Positions 24,047-31,828 are shown, counted from the first letter of the stretch. The stretch is 42,140 nt of DNA from CAYYTU01 sp964474655 (GCA_964474655.1 CAYYTU010000024.1:1-42140); one strand, 5' to 3'. Notes: a model not told the origin generated them from the letters alone. Made by a program: numbers and translations.

Positions 24047-26083
24047 ATGACCATCGAAGTCATCAAGCGCGACGGCACGGTCGTCCCGTTCGACCGCGGG
24101 CGGATTGAGGAGGCTATCTACGCCGCTGCCCACGCCGTGGGCAACGGCGAGGGGCGCCAGTGGGCCGAGGCGCTCTCGTGGGCCGTGGTGGGCCTGCTGA
24201 AGGAGCGCTTTGGTCACAACGGTCACGGCCCACACGTGGAGCAGATCCAGGATACGGTAGAGGAGGTGCTGGTCAAATCCGGCAATCCCCAAGTGGCCAA
24301 GGCCTACATCCTCTACCGGCAGAAGCGGGCCGAGGCTCGCAAGACGGAGCAGATGCTGCTCGACGCCGCGGCGCTGGTCGACGATTACCTCGACCGGGCC
24401 GATTGGCGCGTCAACGAGAACAGCAACATGAACTACTCGCTCCAGGGGCTCAACTTCTACGTCGCTTCGTCGATCGCGGCGCGCTACTGGCTCCACAAGA
24501 TCTATCCCCAGGAGGCGCAGGAGGCGCACGTCGAGGGCGCACTCCACCTGCATGATCTGGGGATGCTCTCGGTCTATTGCTGCGGCTGGGACCTGCAGGA
24601 TCTGTTGATGCGCGGCTTCGGCGGCGTGCCGGCCAAGATCGAGAGCAAGCCGCCCAAACATCTGCGCACGGCGCTGGGCCAGCTGGTCAACTTCTTCTAC
24701 ACACTGCAGGGCGAATCGGCCGGGGCGGTGGCGGTCTCCAACTTCGATACACTGATGGCGCCCTTCGTGCGCTACGACGGCCTGGATTATGTGCAAATAA
24801 AACAGGCAATGCAGGAGTTTGTCTACAATGTAAATGTACCTACTAGGGTCGGCTTCCAGACGCCGTTCACCAACCTGACGATGGACCTGACGCCGGCGCC
24901 CACGCTGCGCGATCAGCCGGTGATCGTCGGCGGCGAGCCGCGGGACGCGACCTACGGCGAGTTCCAGCGCGAGATGGATCTGGTCAACCGCGCCTTCGCC
25001 GAGATTATGCTGGAGGGCGACGCCAAGGGGCGCGTCTTCACCTTCCCTATCCCCACCTACAACATCACGCCCGACTTCGACTGGCAAAGCTCCGAGCTGG
25101 AACCGGTCTGGGCCATGACGGCGCGCTACGGCATCCCCTACTTCGCCAATTTCGTCAACAGCGATATGGACCCGGAGGATGCTCGCAGTATGTGCTGCCG
25201 GCTCCGCCTGGATAACCGCGAGCTGCGCAAGCGGATGGGCGGGCTCTTCGCGGCGGCGCCGCTGACCGGCTCCGTGGGCGTGGTGACGATCAATATGCCG
25301 CGCCTGGGCTATCTTTCGGGCGACGAGGCCGAGTTCTTCGAGCGGCTGGAGCGGCTGATGGAGGTGGCGCGCACCAGCCTGGAGATCAAGCGGAAGGTCT
25401 TGGAGCGGCTGACGGACCGCGGGCTCTATCCCTACAGCCGCTACTATTTGCAGGGCATGAAGCAGCGCTTCGGCAGCTACTGGAGCAATCACTTCTCCAC
25501 GGTGGGGCTGGTGGGCATGAACGAGGCTTGCCGCAATCTGCTGGGCGTCGGCCTGGAGCATCCGGACGGCAAGACCTTCGGCGTGAAGACGCTGGAGTTT
25601 ATGCGGCGGGTGCTGGCCCGCTTCCAGGCCGAAACGGGAAATCTGTATAACCTGGAGGCGACGCCGGCCGAGGGCGCCTCCTACCGCCTGGCCCGCGCCG
25701 ACCGCGAGCGCTTCCCGGATATCATCACCGCCGGCACTCAACATGCGCCCTACTACACCAACTCGACCCATCTGCCGGTCAACTTCAGCGACGATCTCTT
25801 CGCGGTGCTGGAGCACCAGGACGCGCTCCAGACGCTCTACACCGGCGGGACGGTGCAGCATGTCTTCCTGGGGGAGCAGCTGGACGACTGGCGGCAGGCC
25901 CAGAAGCTGGTGCGCGTGATCGCGGAGAACTTCCACCTGCCGTATTTCACACTCACGCCCACCTTCAGCGTCTGCCCCGTGCACGGCTACATCGCCGGCG
26001 AGCACGAGTATTGCCCCTACGACCACAGCGAGGAGGATCTGGAGCGGTTCGGCGTGCGAGTGGAGGTAGTAAGTGGAGAATAG
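24047..26083 (+). CDS. nrdD: Anaerobic (class III) ribonucleoside-triphosphate reductase, large part without glycyl-radical segment
   Basis: From the ATG at 24047 the product has 678 residues. It begins with an ATP-cone (IEVIKRDGTVVPFDRGRIEEAI) and then has NrdD core blocks: NENSNMNYSLQGLNFY, HLHDLGMLSVYCCGWDLQDLL, FQTPFTNLTMDLT and MCCRLRLDNRELRKR. Near the end, FTLTPTFSVCPVHGYIAGEHEYCPYD resembles the zinc site, but the fourth position of the usual CxxC/H...CxxC is aspartate here. The protein stops about 20 residues later, before the RVxGY glycyl-radical motif that ends a normal NrdD. That motif is found in the separate ORF at 31646-31828. An ORF start upstream at 23939 only reads through nrdR. 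Expected to work with NrdG and the small domain. Confidence 0.94.
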   Translation: MTIEVIKRDGTVVPFDRGRIEEAIYAAAHAVGNGEGRQWAEALSWAVVGLLKERFGHNGHGPHVEQIQDTVEEVLVKSGNPQVAKAYILYRQKRAEARKTEQMLLDAAALVDDYLDRADWRVNENSNMNYSLQGLNFYVASSIAARYWLHKIYPQEAQEAHVEGALHLHDLGMLSVYCCGWDLQDLLMRGFGGVPAKIESKPPKHLRTALGQLVNFFYTLQGESAGAVAVSNFDTLMAPFVRYDGLDYVQIKQAMQEFVYNVNVPTRVGFQTPFTNLTMDLTPAPTLRDQPVIVGGEPRDATYGEFQREMDLVNRAFAEIMLEGDAKGRVFTFPIPTYNITPDFDWQSSELEPVWAMTARYGIPYFANFVNSDMDPEDARSMCCRLRLDNRELRKRMGGLFAAAPLTGSVGVVTINMPRLGYLSGDEAEFFERLERLMEVARTSLEIKRKVLERLTDRGLYPYSRYYLQGMKQRFGSYWSNHFSTVGLVGMNEACRNLLGVGLEHPDGKTFGVKTLEFMRRVLARFQAETGNLYNLEATPAEGASYRLARADRERFPDIITAGTQHAPYYTNSTHLPVNFSDDLFAVLEHQDALQTLYTGGTVQHVFLGEQLDDWRQAQKLVRVIAENFHLPYFTLTPTFSVCPVHGYIAGEHEYCPYDHSEEDLERFGVRVEVVSGE

Positions 26084-26136
26084 TACCTCAGTAAAAGTTT
26101 TATCTGTGAAAAGCGAGATAGGAGGCTCCGGGCAAT

Positions 26137-26151
26137 AAATGACAGAGGGAA
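26137..26151 (+). repeat. 15-bp direct repeat, left copy
   Basis: AAATGACAGAGGGAA spans the reverse transcriptase start codon. The same 15 bases occur at 30337-30351 across the start codon of the DUF4013 gene, exactly 4,200 bp away. Confidence 0.55.
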
Positions 26152-28085
26152 ACTCAAATTTTGGTCATTTTTTGACTTTCTCTCTTTGGAAACAGGCACT
26201 TGCTTTGCTTAATTTCCAAGTTGTCTGCCAAGAAGACAATCGTTACTTCAAGACTCTGAGTATGATTTACTACAAGGAACTGGATTCCTCTGTAGAAGTC
26301 CTAGAGACAAAAGAGTATTTTGAAGACAAAGTTGCTAGTAATCTATTCTATGGACTAGAGAAAGAATTTGCAGTACATCCATATACCATACCGAAATCTA
26401 GACTTGGTTTGCGCAATTACAAGTTCTTCACTTATCCGATGCGAGCTTTGTATTATGCTATCGGAATCTATCTACTCAATCTGTCTCAGGATTTCTTAGA
26501 CAACTTCGTTAATGCAAAAGCCCGACATCGGGTGCGATCCTTCTACGGTGGAAAACTCCGCTTTGAGGGTGATGAATTGAAGTTTAACAGTAATAGTGTC
26601 TATTTTAGGTCTTTCTACAAAAAATTTAGAAACCGTGTTAGGCATCAGATCAGCGGTGAGGTTGACAGGAAGATAGTTATACGATTGGACATACAGAATT
26701 TCTTTGATGAGATCTCTATCCCTACACTCTTGGATCTTCTTGATGCGTATATCAAGCCAAGTCAGAAAGCTAACTTATCCTTTGACGCGAATACGAGAGA
26801 ACAGATTAGCTTTTTCTTTAGGTTTATTACAAATGGCGGAAAAGGCATTCCACAATCAGATTGCAGTATAGTTTCTAGTTTTCTTGGATACCTCTATTTG
26901 GTTTTTGGTGATTTGTTTATTGAGGAAGAATTGCGCAATCACGATGGTATTGTAGATGGCTATCTTTTCACTCGTTATGTGGACGATATGTTCATCTCAA
27001 TAACTTTCAAGGATGAAGTTAGTAGTCATCGTAGAGAGCAATATGTTGTGTCACTCGGATCACGTATTGCTGATATTCTTTATCGTAAATTGGGACTAAG
27101 GCTTAACCCAAAAACAAGGTTCTTTTGTTTGGAAGATGAGGAACAGTTAGGGGCACTTCGCTCCAGTTTGAAAAAGGTTTCGCCTGAATATCATGTATCT
27201 AATGATCAAGACGATGAATCTCCAAGTAACAAGATAGAAAATATTTTTGATGAGCTGGATAAGTTGAAAAGAGGATCTATTAAGCCTGAGACCTTTGGAC
27301 ATGATTTGCAGGATGAAATTCTCAAGGAGGTATTTGACAAACGAGTACGTCAGATGCTTGAGATAGAGAGCAATAAGGAGCGTATCCGAGAAATCTTTGC
27401 GGATTTCGATTTCGACCGAGTCAAAAGGTATCCGTTACCCATATTGATTATCATACTGAAAGATCTTGATACTACTGAGCGATTCAGGCAGTTTCTTCTT
27501 GACAAACAGAGCTTGAGCACCTGGGATGTAGGTTTAATCCTGGATACTCTTTGTCAAGTGGATTTTCAAGACCAAGATCTGTTGGGCAAATTACAGGATT
27601 ACGAACCAATGAGTGATATTGTTAGAGAGCTCGAGCGAAGCAATCTTCCAGTTAGTCATTCAGGTTATTATAGGTTATCTTCTGAAAAACCTCTCTTGCT
27701 TTCGGAAATGCCGTATATTGTCGAACAAATACGCCATCGAGTGTATAGCGAACGAACTCAGTCTTACTCTGTGGCATTGAATCATCTGTTGAATGAGGTT
27801 CACGCTATATGCTATGAGCTAGACAGCCATTCCGATGATAGACATTACAGGGCTCCTGATGTGATAGATTTCCTGAATTCACAAGGAGTGCCTATTTTGG
27901 TTTGTGCTGATATACGAAACCTATTTGATCGGAGAAATCACAACCAAATTTCTCATCCTGGTTCCGATGAGAATACAACTTGGAGTGTGACTAAGGACGA
28001 GTATTATCGCTATCATTCACAAGTTGGAGAATGCTTGAGAGCGTTATTGAATAATGGGCAAGTAAGTGGTGACAACGAAGAGTAG
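26139..28085 (+). CDS. AbiA-like reverse transcriptase with C-terminal HEPN-type motif (phage defence candidate)
   Basis: The 648-residue protein is an RNA-directed DNA polymerase. The RT core shows IVIRLDIQNFF (first catalytic aspartate, D184), GIPQSDCSIVSSFLGYLYL (236-254) and the YVDD catalytic box at 280-283. A long helical C-terminal half follows, ending with IRNLFDRRNHNQISHPG, which contains an R-x6-H pattern (R599, H606) as in HEPN ribonucleases. Size and order (RT, helical region, C-terminal HEPN) match AbiA abortive-infection proteins. The gene is visibly AT-rich against GC-rich neighbours, a sign of transfer. AGGAGG lies at 26120-26125. No thumb/maturase-type endonuclease is seen, so a group II intron origin is unlikely. 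Confidence 0.8.
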   Translation: MTEGNSNFGHFLTFSLWKQALALLNFQVVCQEDNRYFKTLSMIYYKELDSSVEVLETKEYFEDKVASNLFYGLEKEFAVHPYTIPKSRLGLRNYKFFTYPMRALYYAIGIYLLNLSQDFLDNFVNAKARHRVRSFYGGKLRFEGDELKFNSNSVYFRSFYKKFRNRVRHQISGEVDRKIVIRLDIQNFFDEISIPTLLDLLDAYIKPSQKANLSFDANTREQISFFFRFITNGGKGIPQSDCSIVSSFLGYLYLVFGDLFIEEELRNHDGIVDGYLFTRYVDDMFISITFKDEVSSHRREQYVVSLGSRIADILYRKLGLRLNPKTRFFCLEDEEQLGALRSSLKKVSPEYHVSNDQDDESPSNKIENIFDELDKLKRGSIKPETFGHDLQDEILKEVFDKRVRQMLEIESNKERIREIFADFDFDRVKRYPLPILIIILKDLDTTERFRQFLLDKQSLSTWDVGLILDTLCQVDFQDQDLLGKLQDYEPMSDIVRELERSNLPVSHSGYYRLSSEKPLLLSEMPYIVEQIRHRVYSERTQSYSVALNHLLNEVHAICYELDSHSDDRHYRAPDVIDFLNSQGVPILVCADIRNLFDRRNHNQISHPGSDENTTWSVTKDEYYRYHSQVGECLRALLNNGQVSGDNEE

Positions 28086-28248
28086 GTTGAGTGAACGAGG
28101 CGCATAGTGAGCAATCCAGGACCCCGTATGATGTCACTTGAGCAAGCGCTTCATCGTCTGTACCAGCATCCAGGGCTACTTGCGTCCGGCAAGCGCGTGA
28201 TCACGTTCTGACGGTGCGACGCGGTTATCAGATACCAGAAAGGGGCGA
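28086..28248. other. Intergenic region after the reverse transcriptase gene
   Basis: Base composition returns to GC-rich here. A 27-codon frame (28128-28211, MMSLEQALHRLYQHPG...) has only a weak ribosome site and is not called. A short hairpin CTTGC-GTCCG-GCAAG is present. No clear non-coding RNA partner of the reverse transcriptase was recognised. Confidence 0.3.
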
Positions 28249-29127
28249 ATGGCTTCTCACGTGGATATGGCGGGTCACGTCTGCGTGGTCACGGGGGCGA
28301 CGGCGGGCATCGGCCTGGCGACCGCCCGGGCGCTGGCGCAGCGCGGCGCGACCGTGATCCTGGTGGCGCGTAACCCGCAGAAGGGCCAGCGGACGATCAA
28401 GCGCATCCGGCAGGCGACGGGCAATCCCGACGTCGATTTCATCCAGGCGGATCTCTCGTCCCTGGCCGAGGTACGAGCGGTGGCCGAGACCATCAAGCGC
28501 TCGTACGACCGGCTGGACGTGCTGGTCAACAACGTCGGCAGCTTCTTCGCCCAGCGCCGGCTGAGCGCCGACGGGTTCGAGATGACCCTGGCGTTGAACT
28601 ACCTGGGCGTCTACCTGCTGTCCCGTCGGCTGCTGGACGCGCTCAAGGCCAGCGCCCCGGCCCGCATCGTCAACGTTGCCTCGGACGTGCACCGCCAGGG
28701 GCGCATTCACTTCGAGAACCTGGGGCTGGAGGGGACGTACGGGCTGATGAAGGCCTACGCCCAGTCGAAACTGGCGTTGGTGCTGTTCACCTATGAGCTG
28801 GCCCGGCGCCTGGAGCGGGCGGACGAACCGCGGGTGACGGTCAACGCGGTCCATCCGGGCCTGGTGGCCACGGACATCTGGAAAGGAGACGGTTGGTGGA
28901 GCCCGTTGGCCGATCTGCTGGACCCGCTGTTCAAACTGCTCGTCAGGAGCCCCGAGAAGGGGGCCGAGACGGTGGTCTACCTGGCTGCCTCGCCGGAGGT
29001 GGCCGGGGTGAGCGGGAAGTACTTTTTCGATCGGGGGCCGGTGCGCTCGTCCCCGGCCTCGTACGACGGGGAGACCGCGCGGCGGCTGTGGGCGGTCAGC
29101 GCCGAGCTGGTCGGCCTGGAGGCGTGA
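28249..29127 (+). CDS. Short-chain dehydrogenase/reductase, retinol-dehydrogenase-like
   Basis: The 292-residue oxidoreductase uses a dinucleotide cofactor. The Rossmann motif TGATAGIGLATA begins at residue 15, and the basic residue of VARNPQKGQ at the end of strand 2 suggests NADP(H). NNVGSF (NNxG) and the catalytic YAQSK (YxxxK) follow, with ASDVHRQG upstream as the serine region. The C-terminal part (GAETVVYLAASPEVAGVSGKYF) is typical of RDH-like SDRs. A ribosome site AAAGGGG precedes the ATG. Codon use is GC-rich as in the chromosome. The substrate is unknown. Confidence 0.92.
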   Translation: MASHVDMAGHVCVVTGATAGIGLATARALAQRGATVILVARNPQKGQRTIKRIRQATGNPDVDFIQADLSSLAEVRAVAETIKRSYDRLDVLVNNVGSFFAQRRLSADGFEMTLALNYLGVYLLSRRLLDALKASAPARIVNVASDVHRQGRIHFENLGLEGTYGLMKAYAQSKLALVLFTYELARRLERADEPRVTVNAVHPGLVATDIWKGDGWWSPLADLLDPLFKLLVRSPEKGAETVVYLAASPEVAGVSGKYFFDRGPVRSSPASYDGETARRLWAVSAELVGLEA

Positions 29128-29157
29128 CGTGGTGGGAGCGTCGCCGTCTGGCATAGT

Positions 29158-29183
29158 CCCGTAGCGGCAGAAGCCACTACGGG
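29158..29183. other. Hairpin after the dehydrogenase gene
   Basis: CCCGTAG-c-GGC-AGAA-GCC-a-CTACGGG forms a strong stem 30 bp after the stop. No T-run follows. The adjacent GGAGACGTCTCC is a 12-bp palindrome. It may be a transcript end or a dispersed repeat. Confidence 0.45.
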
Positions 29184-29228
29184 GAGACGTCTCCTACATT
29201 GGATTATCGACTTGGGAAGAGAGGTTGA

Positions 29229-29819
29229 ATGCGTGACGAAGACGCCGCCATCGGTGCGGAGCGTTTGCACTACTTCGATAAGCAGCGGGTCGTGGTTGAC
29301 GATTTCGAGGCCGAGGGCTTCATCCTCGATCTCGGCGGCGGCGGCGAGGGGGTCATCGGCCGGCTGAAGGGCCCGCAGGTGGTCGCCATCGACCCCGACC
29401 GCGGCGAGCTGGCGGAGGCCGCCGACGGGCCGCTGAAGGTGATGATGGACGCCACCGAGCTCAAGTTTCTCGACGCGTCCTTCGAGGTCGTCACCGCGTT
29501 CTTCACCCTGATGTACATTGAGCCGGCCGCGCACGAGCGGGTGTTCAAGGAGGCGTATCGGGTGCTGGCTCCGGACGGACGCTTCTTGATCTGGGGCGCT
29601 GAGCTGCCGCCGCGCCCGGATGGGCCGGAGGACGTGGCCGTTCTGCCCCTGTCGGTGGCGCCGCCCTCCGGCGAGCTCGAGACCGGCTACGGCGCGTTGT
29701 GGCCCTCGGATCCGCTGGGCCTGGCCCGCTACGCGGCGCTGGGCGAACGGGTCGGCTTCCAGGCCGTGGAGCAGCGCCAGCAGGCCCGCACGTTCTATCT
29801 GACGCTGCGAAAACCGTAA
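29229..29819 (+). CDS. SAM-dependent methyltransferase (class I)
   Basis: The 196-residue protein has a Rossmann methyltransferase fold: FILDLGGGGEGVIGRL is motif I (SAM binding), VVAIDPDRGELAEA motif II, VMMDATELKFLDASFEVVTAFFTLMYI the Asp and post-II region, and HERVFKEAYRVLAPDGRFLIWG the typical late strand of Methyltransf_11 proteins. The ATG at 29229 follows GAAGAGAGG. It is 101 bp after the dehydrogenase gene. The acceptor is unknown and the neighbours give no pathway. Confidence 0.85.
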   Translation: MRDEDAAIGAERLHYFDKQRVVVDDFEAEGFILDLGGGGEGVIGRLKGPQVVAIDPDRGELAEAADGPLKVMMDATELKFLDASFEVVTAFFTLMYIEPAAHERVFKEAYRVLAPDGRFLIWGAELPPRPDGPEDVAVLPLSVAPPSGELETGYGALWPSDPLGLARYAALGERVGFQAVEQRQQARTFYLTLRKP

Positions 29820-29846
29820 GATCTCATAAGTGACAGGAGTGAGACG

Positions 29847-29930
29847 ATGACGGCTCAAATGCCCGATCGATTTGTGCCGGATGAGCGTCCCTATGCTATC
29901 GCCAGCGTCGAGGGCGAGGGCTGTTCGGTC
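29847..29930 (+). pseudogene. Possible remnant of a truncated gene
   Basis: A good ribosome site (AGGAGTGAGACG) and ATG start a frame whose first 25 or so residues, MTAQMPDRFVPDERPYAIAS onward, look protein-like. After about 29930 the frame becomes cysteine/histidine/arginine-rich and runs into palindromic DNA, which suggests a gene cut by a rearrangement. The evidence is only compositional. Confidence 0.3.
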
Positions 29931-30078
29931 CGACGGCATGCGGGCTGCCCATATCGTTTAGGTGCGTTTCATTTCGGTTGTAGGGGGATCCATTTGAGAC
30001 ACACCCATACCGGTCCCTATGATAGGGTATGCCGTTGTCTGATTAGATGAGATCTCTTGGAAGGCAATAGTCGTGGGA

Positions 30079-30147
30079 CACAACGAATTTGGAATCAAAC
30101 GAATGGCCTCAGTGGGGCGAAAATTCGTTCCTTTCTCCATTCGTTGT
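30079..30147. repeat. Symmetric array of AACGAAT/ATTCGTT units
   Basis: AACGAAT occurs at 30082-30088 and 30098-30104, and its reverse complement ATTCGTT at 30123-30129 and 30139-30145. Each pair has a 16-bp period, and the outer arms extend to ACAACGAAT/ATTCGTTGT. The layout could form a cruciform or be a multi-site operator. It lies in the 519-bp gene-poor stretch 29820-30338. Confidence 0.55.
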
Positions 30148-30212
30148 AGTGTTTTGGGCGGCAGAAGGACTTTCCGAGGGTCCTCAGATGAGTGGGGGAC
30201 TTGTTGACGCTG

Positions 30213-30236
30213 CTCCGGTCGAGTAGCAAACTCGAC
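30213..30236. repeat. Short intergenic hairpin
   Basis: GGTCGAGT and ACTCGACC form 8-bp arms around a short loop. A degraded look-alike (GTAGGGCGG, then GCTATCAC) follows near 30260-30285. It looks like a dispersed REP-type element. Confidence 0.35.
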
Positions 30237-30336
30237 CTACACCGGGCTCATACCTTCGATGTAGGGCGGTTTTGCTATCACATTACCCCACTATTTTGAG
30301 AGCCTTTCCGAGAAAGCTCTATTTCACAGGAGGAAC

Positions 30337-30351
30337 AAATGACAGAGGGAA
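30337..30351 (+). repeat. 15-bp direct repeat, right copy
   Basis: Identical to 26137-26151 and likewise placed over a start codon. Confidence 0.55.
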
Positions 30352-31142
30352 CACTGACATCGCTGAAGGAGATGTTCGCCTTCCCGTTTTGGGAGGCCGA
30401 ATGGAAGAACCGCTTCGCCGTCGGATCGGCGCTCATCATCGCCAACTTCGTGATCCCGATACTGCCGCTGATCTTCGTCTACGGCTACGTGCTGCAGGTG
30501 ATGCGCCAGGCGATTGAGGGCCGGGAGCTGTCGCTGCCCGCCTGGGACGACTGGGGCACGCTGACGACGGACGGATTGCGTGCGTTGGTTGTCGGGTTCG
30601 TCTACTTGCTGCCGGGGCTGTTGATCAGCCTGGGCGGGATGCTGTTCTACTTCGTCAGCACCATCGGCGTCCCGCTGGCCGAGATGACCGGCGACGAGGG
30701 CGCGTGGGCCGTGGTGCTGGTGGTCAGCATCGTGATTATGCTGCTCGCGCTGTTCGTCGGGACCGTGGTCACATTGCTGGGCGCGGTTCCGCTGCCGCTG
30801 GCGACCGCGCAGCTCGTCGCGGAGGATGACTTCTCGGCCGCGTTCCGCGTGCGCCGCTGGTGGTCGCTGCTACGGGCGAACTGGCTGGGCTACTTCGTCG
30901 CCTGGGTGGTCGTCGCCGGGCTGATGGGCGTGTTCTACTTGGCGCTGATGCTGGCCTACTACACCGTCGTGCTGTGCTGCGCGATCCCCGTGCTGACGGG
31001 GCCGCTTGGCTTCTACCTGATGCTGGTCAGCGCTGGGCTGTTCGGGCGGTTCTATCGCGAGGTCGAACCGGTGCGCTCATCTACTCCCGCCGCGGAGGAA
31101 GCGAAGGATACGCTTCGTGAAGCGGATAGTACCGCCGGATGA
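30339..31142 (+). CDS. DUF4013-family membrane protein
   Basis: The 267-residue protein has about six hydrophobic segments and the DUF4013 pattern: an N-terminal amphipathic SLKEMFAFPFWEAEWKNRFAVGSAL, a helix ending in YGYVLQVMRQAIEGRELSLPAWDDWG (the LP.W.d.g motif), then helices through about residue 240 and a hydrophilic tail. The function of the family is unknown. AGGAGG at about 30328-30333 precedes the ATG. The last 66 bp overlap, tail to tail, the helix-turn-helix gene on the other strand. The first residues (MTEG) equal those of the reverse transcriptase because of the shared 15-bp sequence. Confidence 0.85.
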   Translation: MTEGTLTSLKEMFAFPFWEAEWKNRFAVGSALIIANFVIPILPLIFVYGYVLQVMRQAIEGRELSLPAWDDWGTLTTDGLRALVVGFVYLLPGLLISLGGMLFYFVSTIGVPLAEMTGDEGAWAVVLVVSIVIMLLALFVGTVVTLLGAVPLPLATAQLVAEDDFSAAFRVRRWWSLLRANWLGYFVAWVVVAGLMGVFYLALMLAYYTVVLCCAIPVLTGPLGFYLMLVSAGLFGRFYREVEPVRSSTPAAEEAKDTLREADSTAG

Positions 31143-31445
31143 AGTCACCGGAGAACCCTGTGTTTGCAGGAATGCTTGGCCGATTTCGCGGGTCTTCTCC
31201 TCGATCTGATCCTCTTCCAGCCACGCGGTGACGCGCTCCCGAGGGAAGGTGCGCATGCGGGCATCGCCGCCGGTGGACGTTGCCATCAGGAACAGATCCA
31301 GGTTCTTCTTGGTAATCCGATACTGGCGGCCCAGATTGGAAGCGACCAGCTTGCCCTCCCGGATGTAGCGGTAAATCGTATCGGGGGGCTGGAGATAATC
31401 GGCTACCTCCTGCGGAGTCAGCAGATCTTTCGCTAAAGCCCTCAT
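31077..31445 (-). CDS. Helix-turn-helix DNA-binding protein (excisionase-family type)
   Basis: The 122-residue protein begins with LLTPQEVADYLQPPDTIYRYIREGKLVASNLGRQYRITKKNLDLFL, the MerR-like HTH_17 domain found in excisionases and small regulators (recognition helix near residues 20-30). The C-terminal half is charged and not recognised. AGGAG lies just before the ATG, and a strong promoter is upstream. Its end overlaps the DUF4013 gene by 66 bp. It may regulate nearby genes or be a leftover of a mobile element; no integrase is present. Confidence 0.8.
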   Translation of the reverse strand: MRALAKDLLTPQEVADYLQPPDTIYRYIREGKLVASNLGRQYRITKKNLDLFLMATSTGGDARMRTFPRERVTAWLEEDQIEEKTREIGQAFLQTQGSPVTSSGGTIRFTKRILRFLRGGSR

Positions 31446-31525
31446 TCGATTCTCCTAAACCACTTGGGCTCTTTGGGATTTTGCGTGATCGATAGATTGA
31501 GAAGGGCCACAATGCGTTTGAGGCT

Positions 31526-31554
31526 ATTCTAGACGCTTTGAAATGGCTTGTCAA
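31526..31554 (-). promoter_or_regulatory. Promoter of the helix-turn-helix gene
   Basis: On the minus strand a consensus TTGACA (31554-31549), a 17-bp spacer and TAGAAT (31531-31526), 81 bp before the ATG. Confidence 0.75.
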
Positions 31555-31645
31555 CGGTCGTTGATTTTCGTTTCTTTCCGCTGGGGCCGGTCTCCCGACC
31601 GCGCCCCAACTCGGTTCATAATGACATCAAAGAAAGGATGAGCAG

Positions 31646-31828
31646 ATGACGATGAAGACGTCCGATCCGAAGCAGCAGCCGAAGGCCCAGACCGGGGCAG
31701 AGATCAAGGTGCCCTGCGAGGTCTACTCCCGCGTCGTCGGCTACCTGCGCCCCGTGCGCAACTGGCACGAGGGAAAGCAGCAGGAGTTCGAGGAGCGGAA
31801 GACGTTCGACGTGACGCCGGACGCGTAG
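31646..31828 (+). CDS. Detached glycyl-radical domain of anaerobic ribonucleotide reductase
   Basis: The 60-residue protein has an 18-residue polar start and then CEVYSRVVGYLRPVRNWHEG followed by KQQEFEERKTF, which is the C-terminal glycyl-radical segment of class III NrdD; the glycine of RVVGY is the expected radical site. In usual NrdD this segment is fused to the catalytic barrel, but the NrdD at 24047-26083 ends before it. The ORF has its own ATG and ribosome site (AAAGGA at about 31633). It is 12 bp upstream of the nrdG start, so activase and radical domain are co-transcribed. It may dock on NrdD like the spare-part protein YfiD/GrcA does on pyruvate formate-lyase (inference). Confidence 0.88.
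   Translation: MTMKTSDPKQQPKAQTGAEIKVPCEVYSRVVGYLRPVRNWHEGKQQEFEERKTFDVTPDA

Noticed and set aside
24044..26026. 660-codon open frame antisense to nrdD
   Set aside because: A compositional shadow of the strongly conserved nrdD frame; the sequence has no recognisable domain.
26084..28248. Reverse transcriptase as part of a group II intron or retron
   Set aside because: No maturase or endonuclease domain, no intron domain V/VI-like end, and no retron-type msr/msd RNA was recognised; the HEPN-type C-terminus fits AbiA better.
30000..30030. Terminator-like hairpin CCCTAT-g-ATAGGG
   Set aside because: Short stem, no T-run, and no intact gene just upstream.
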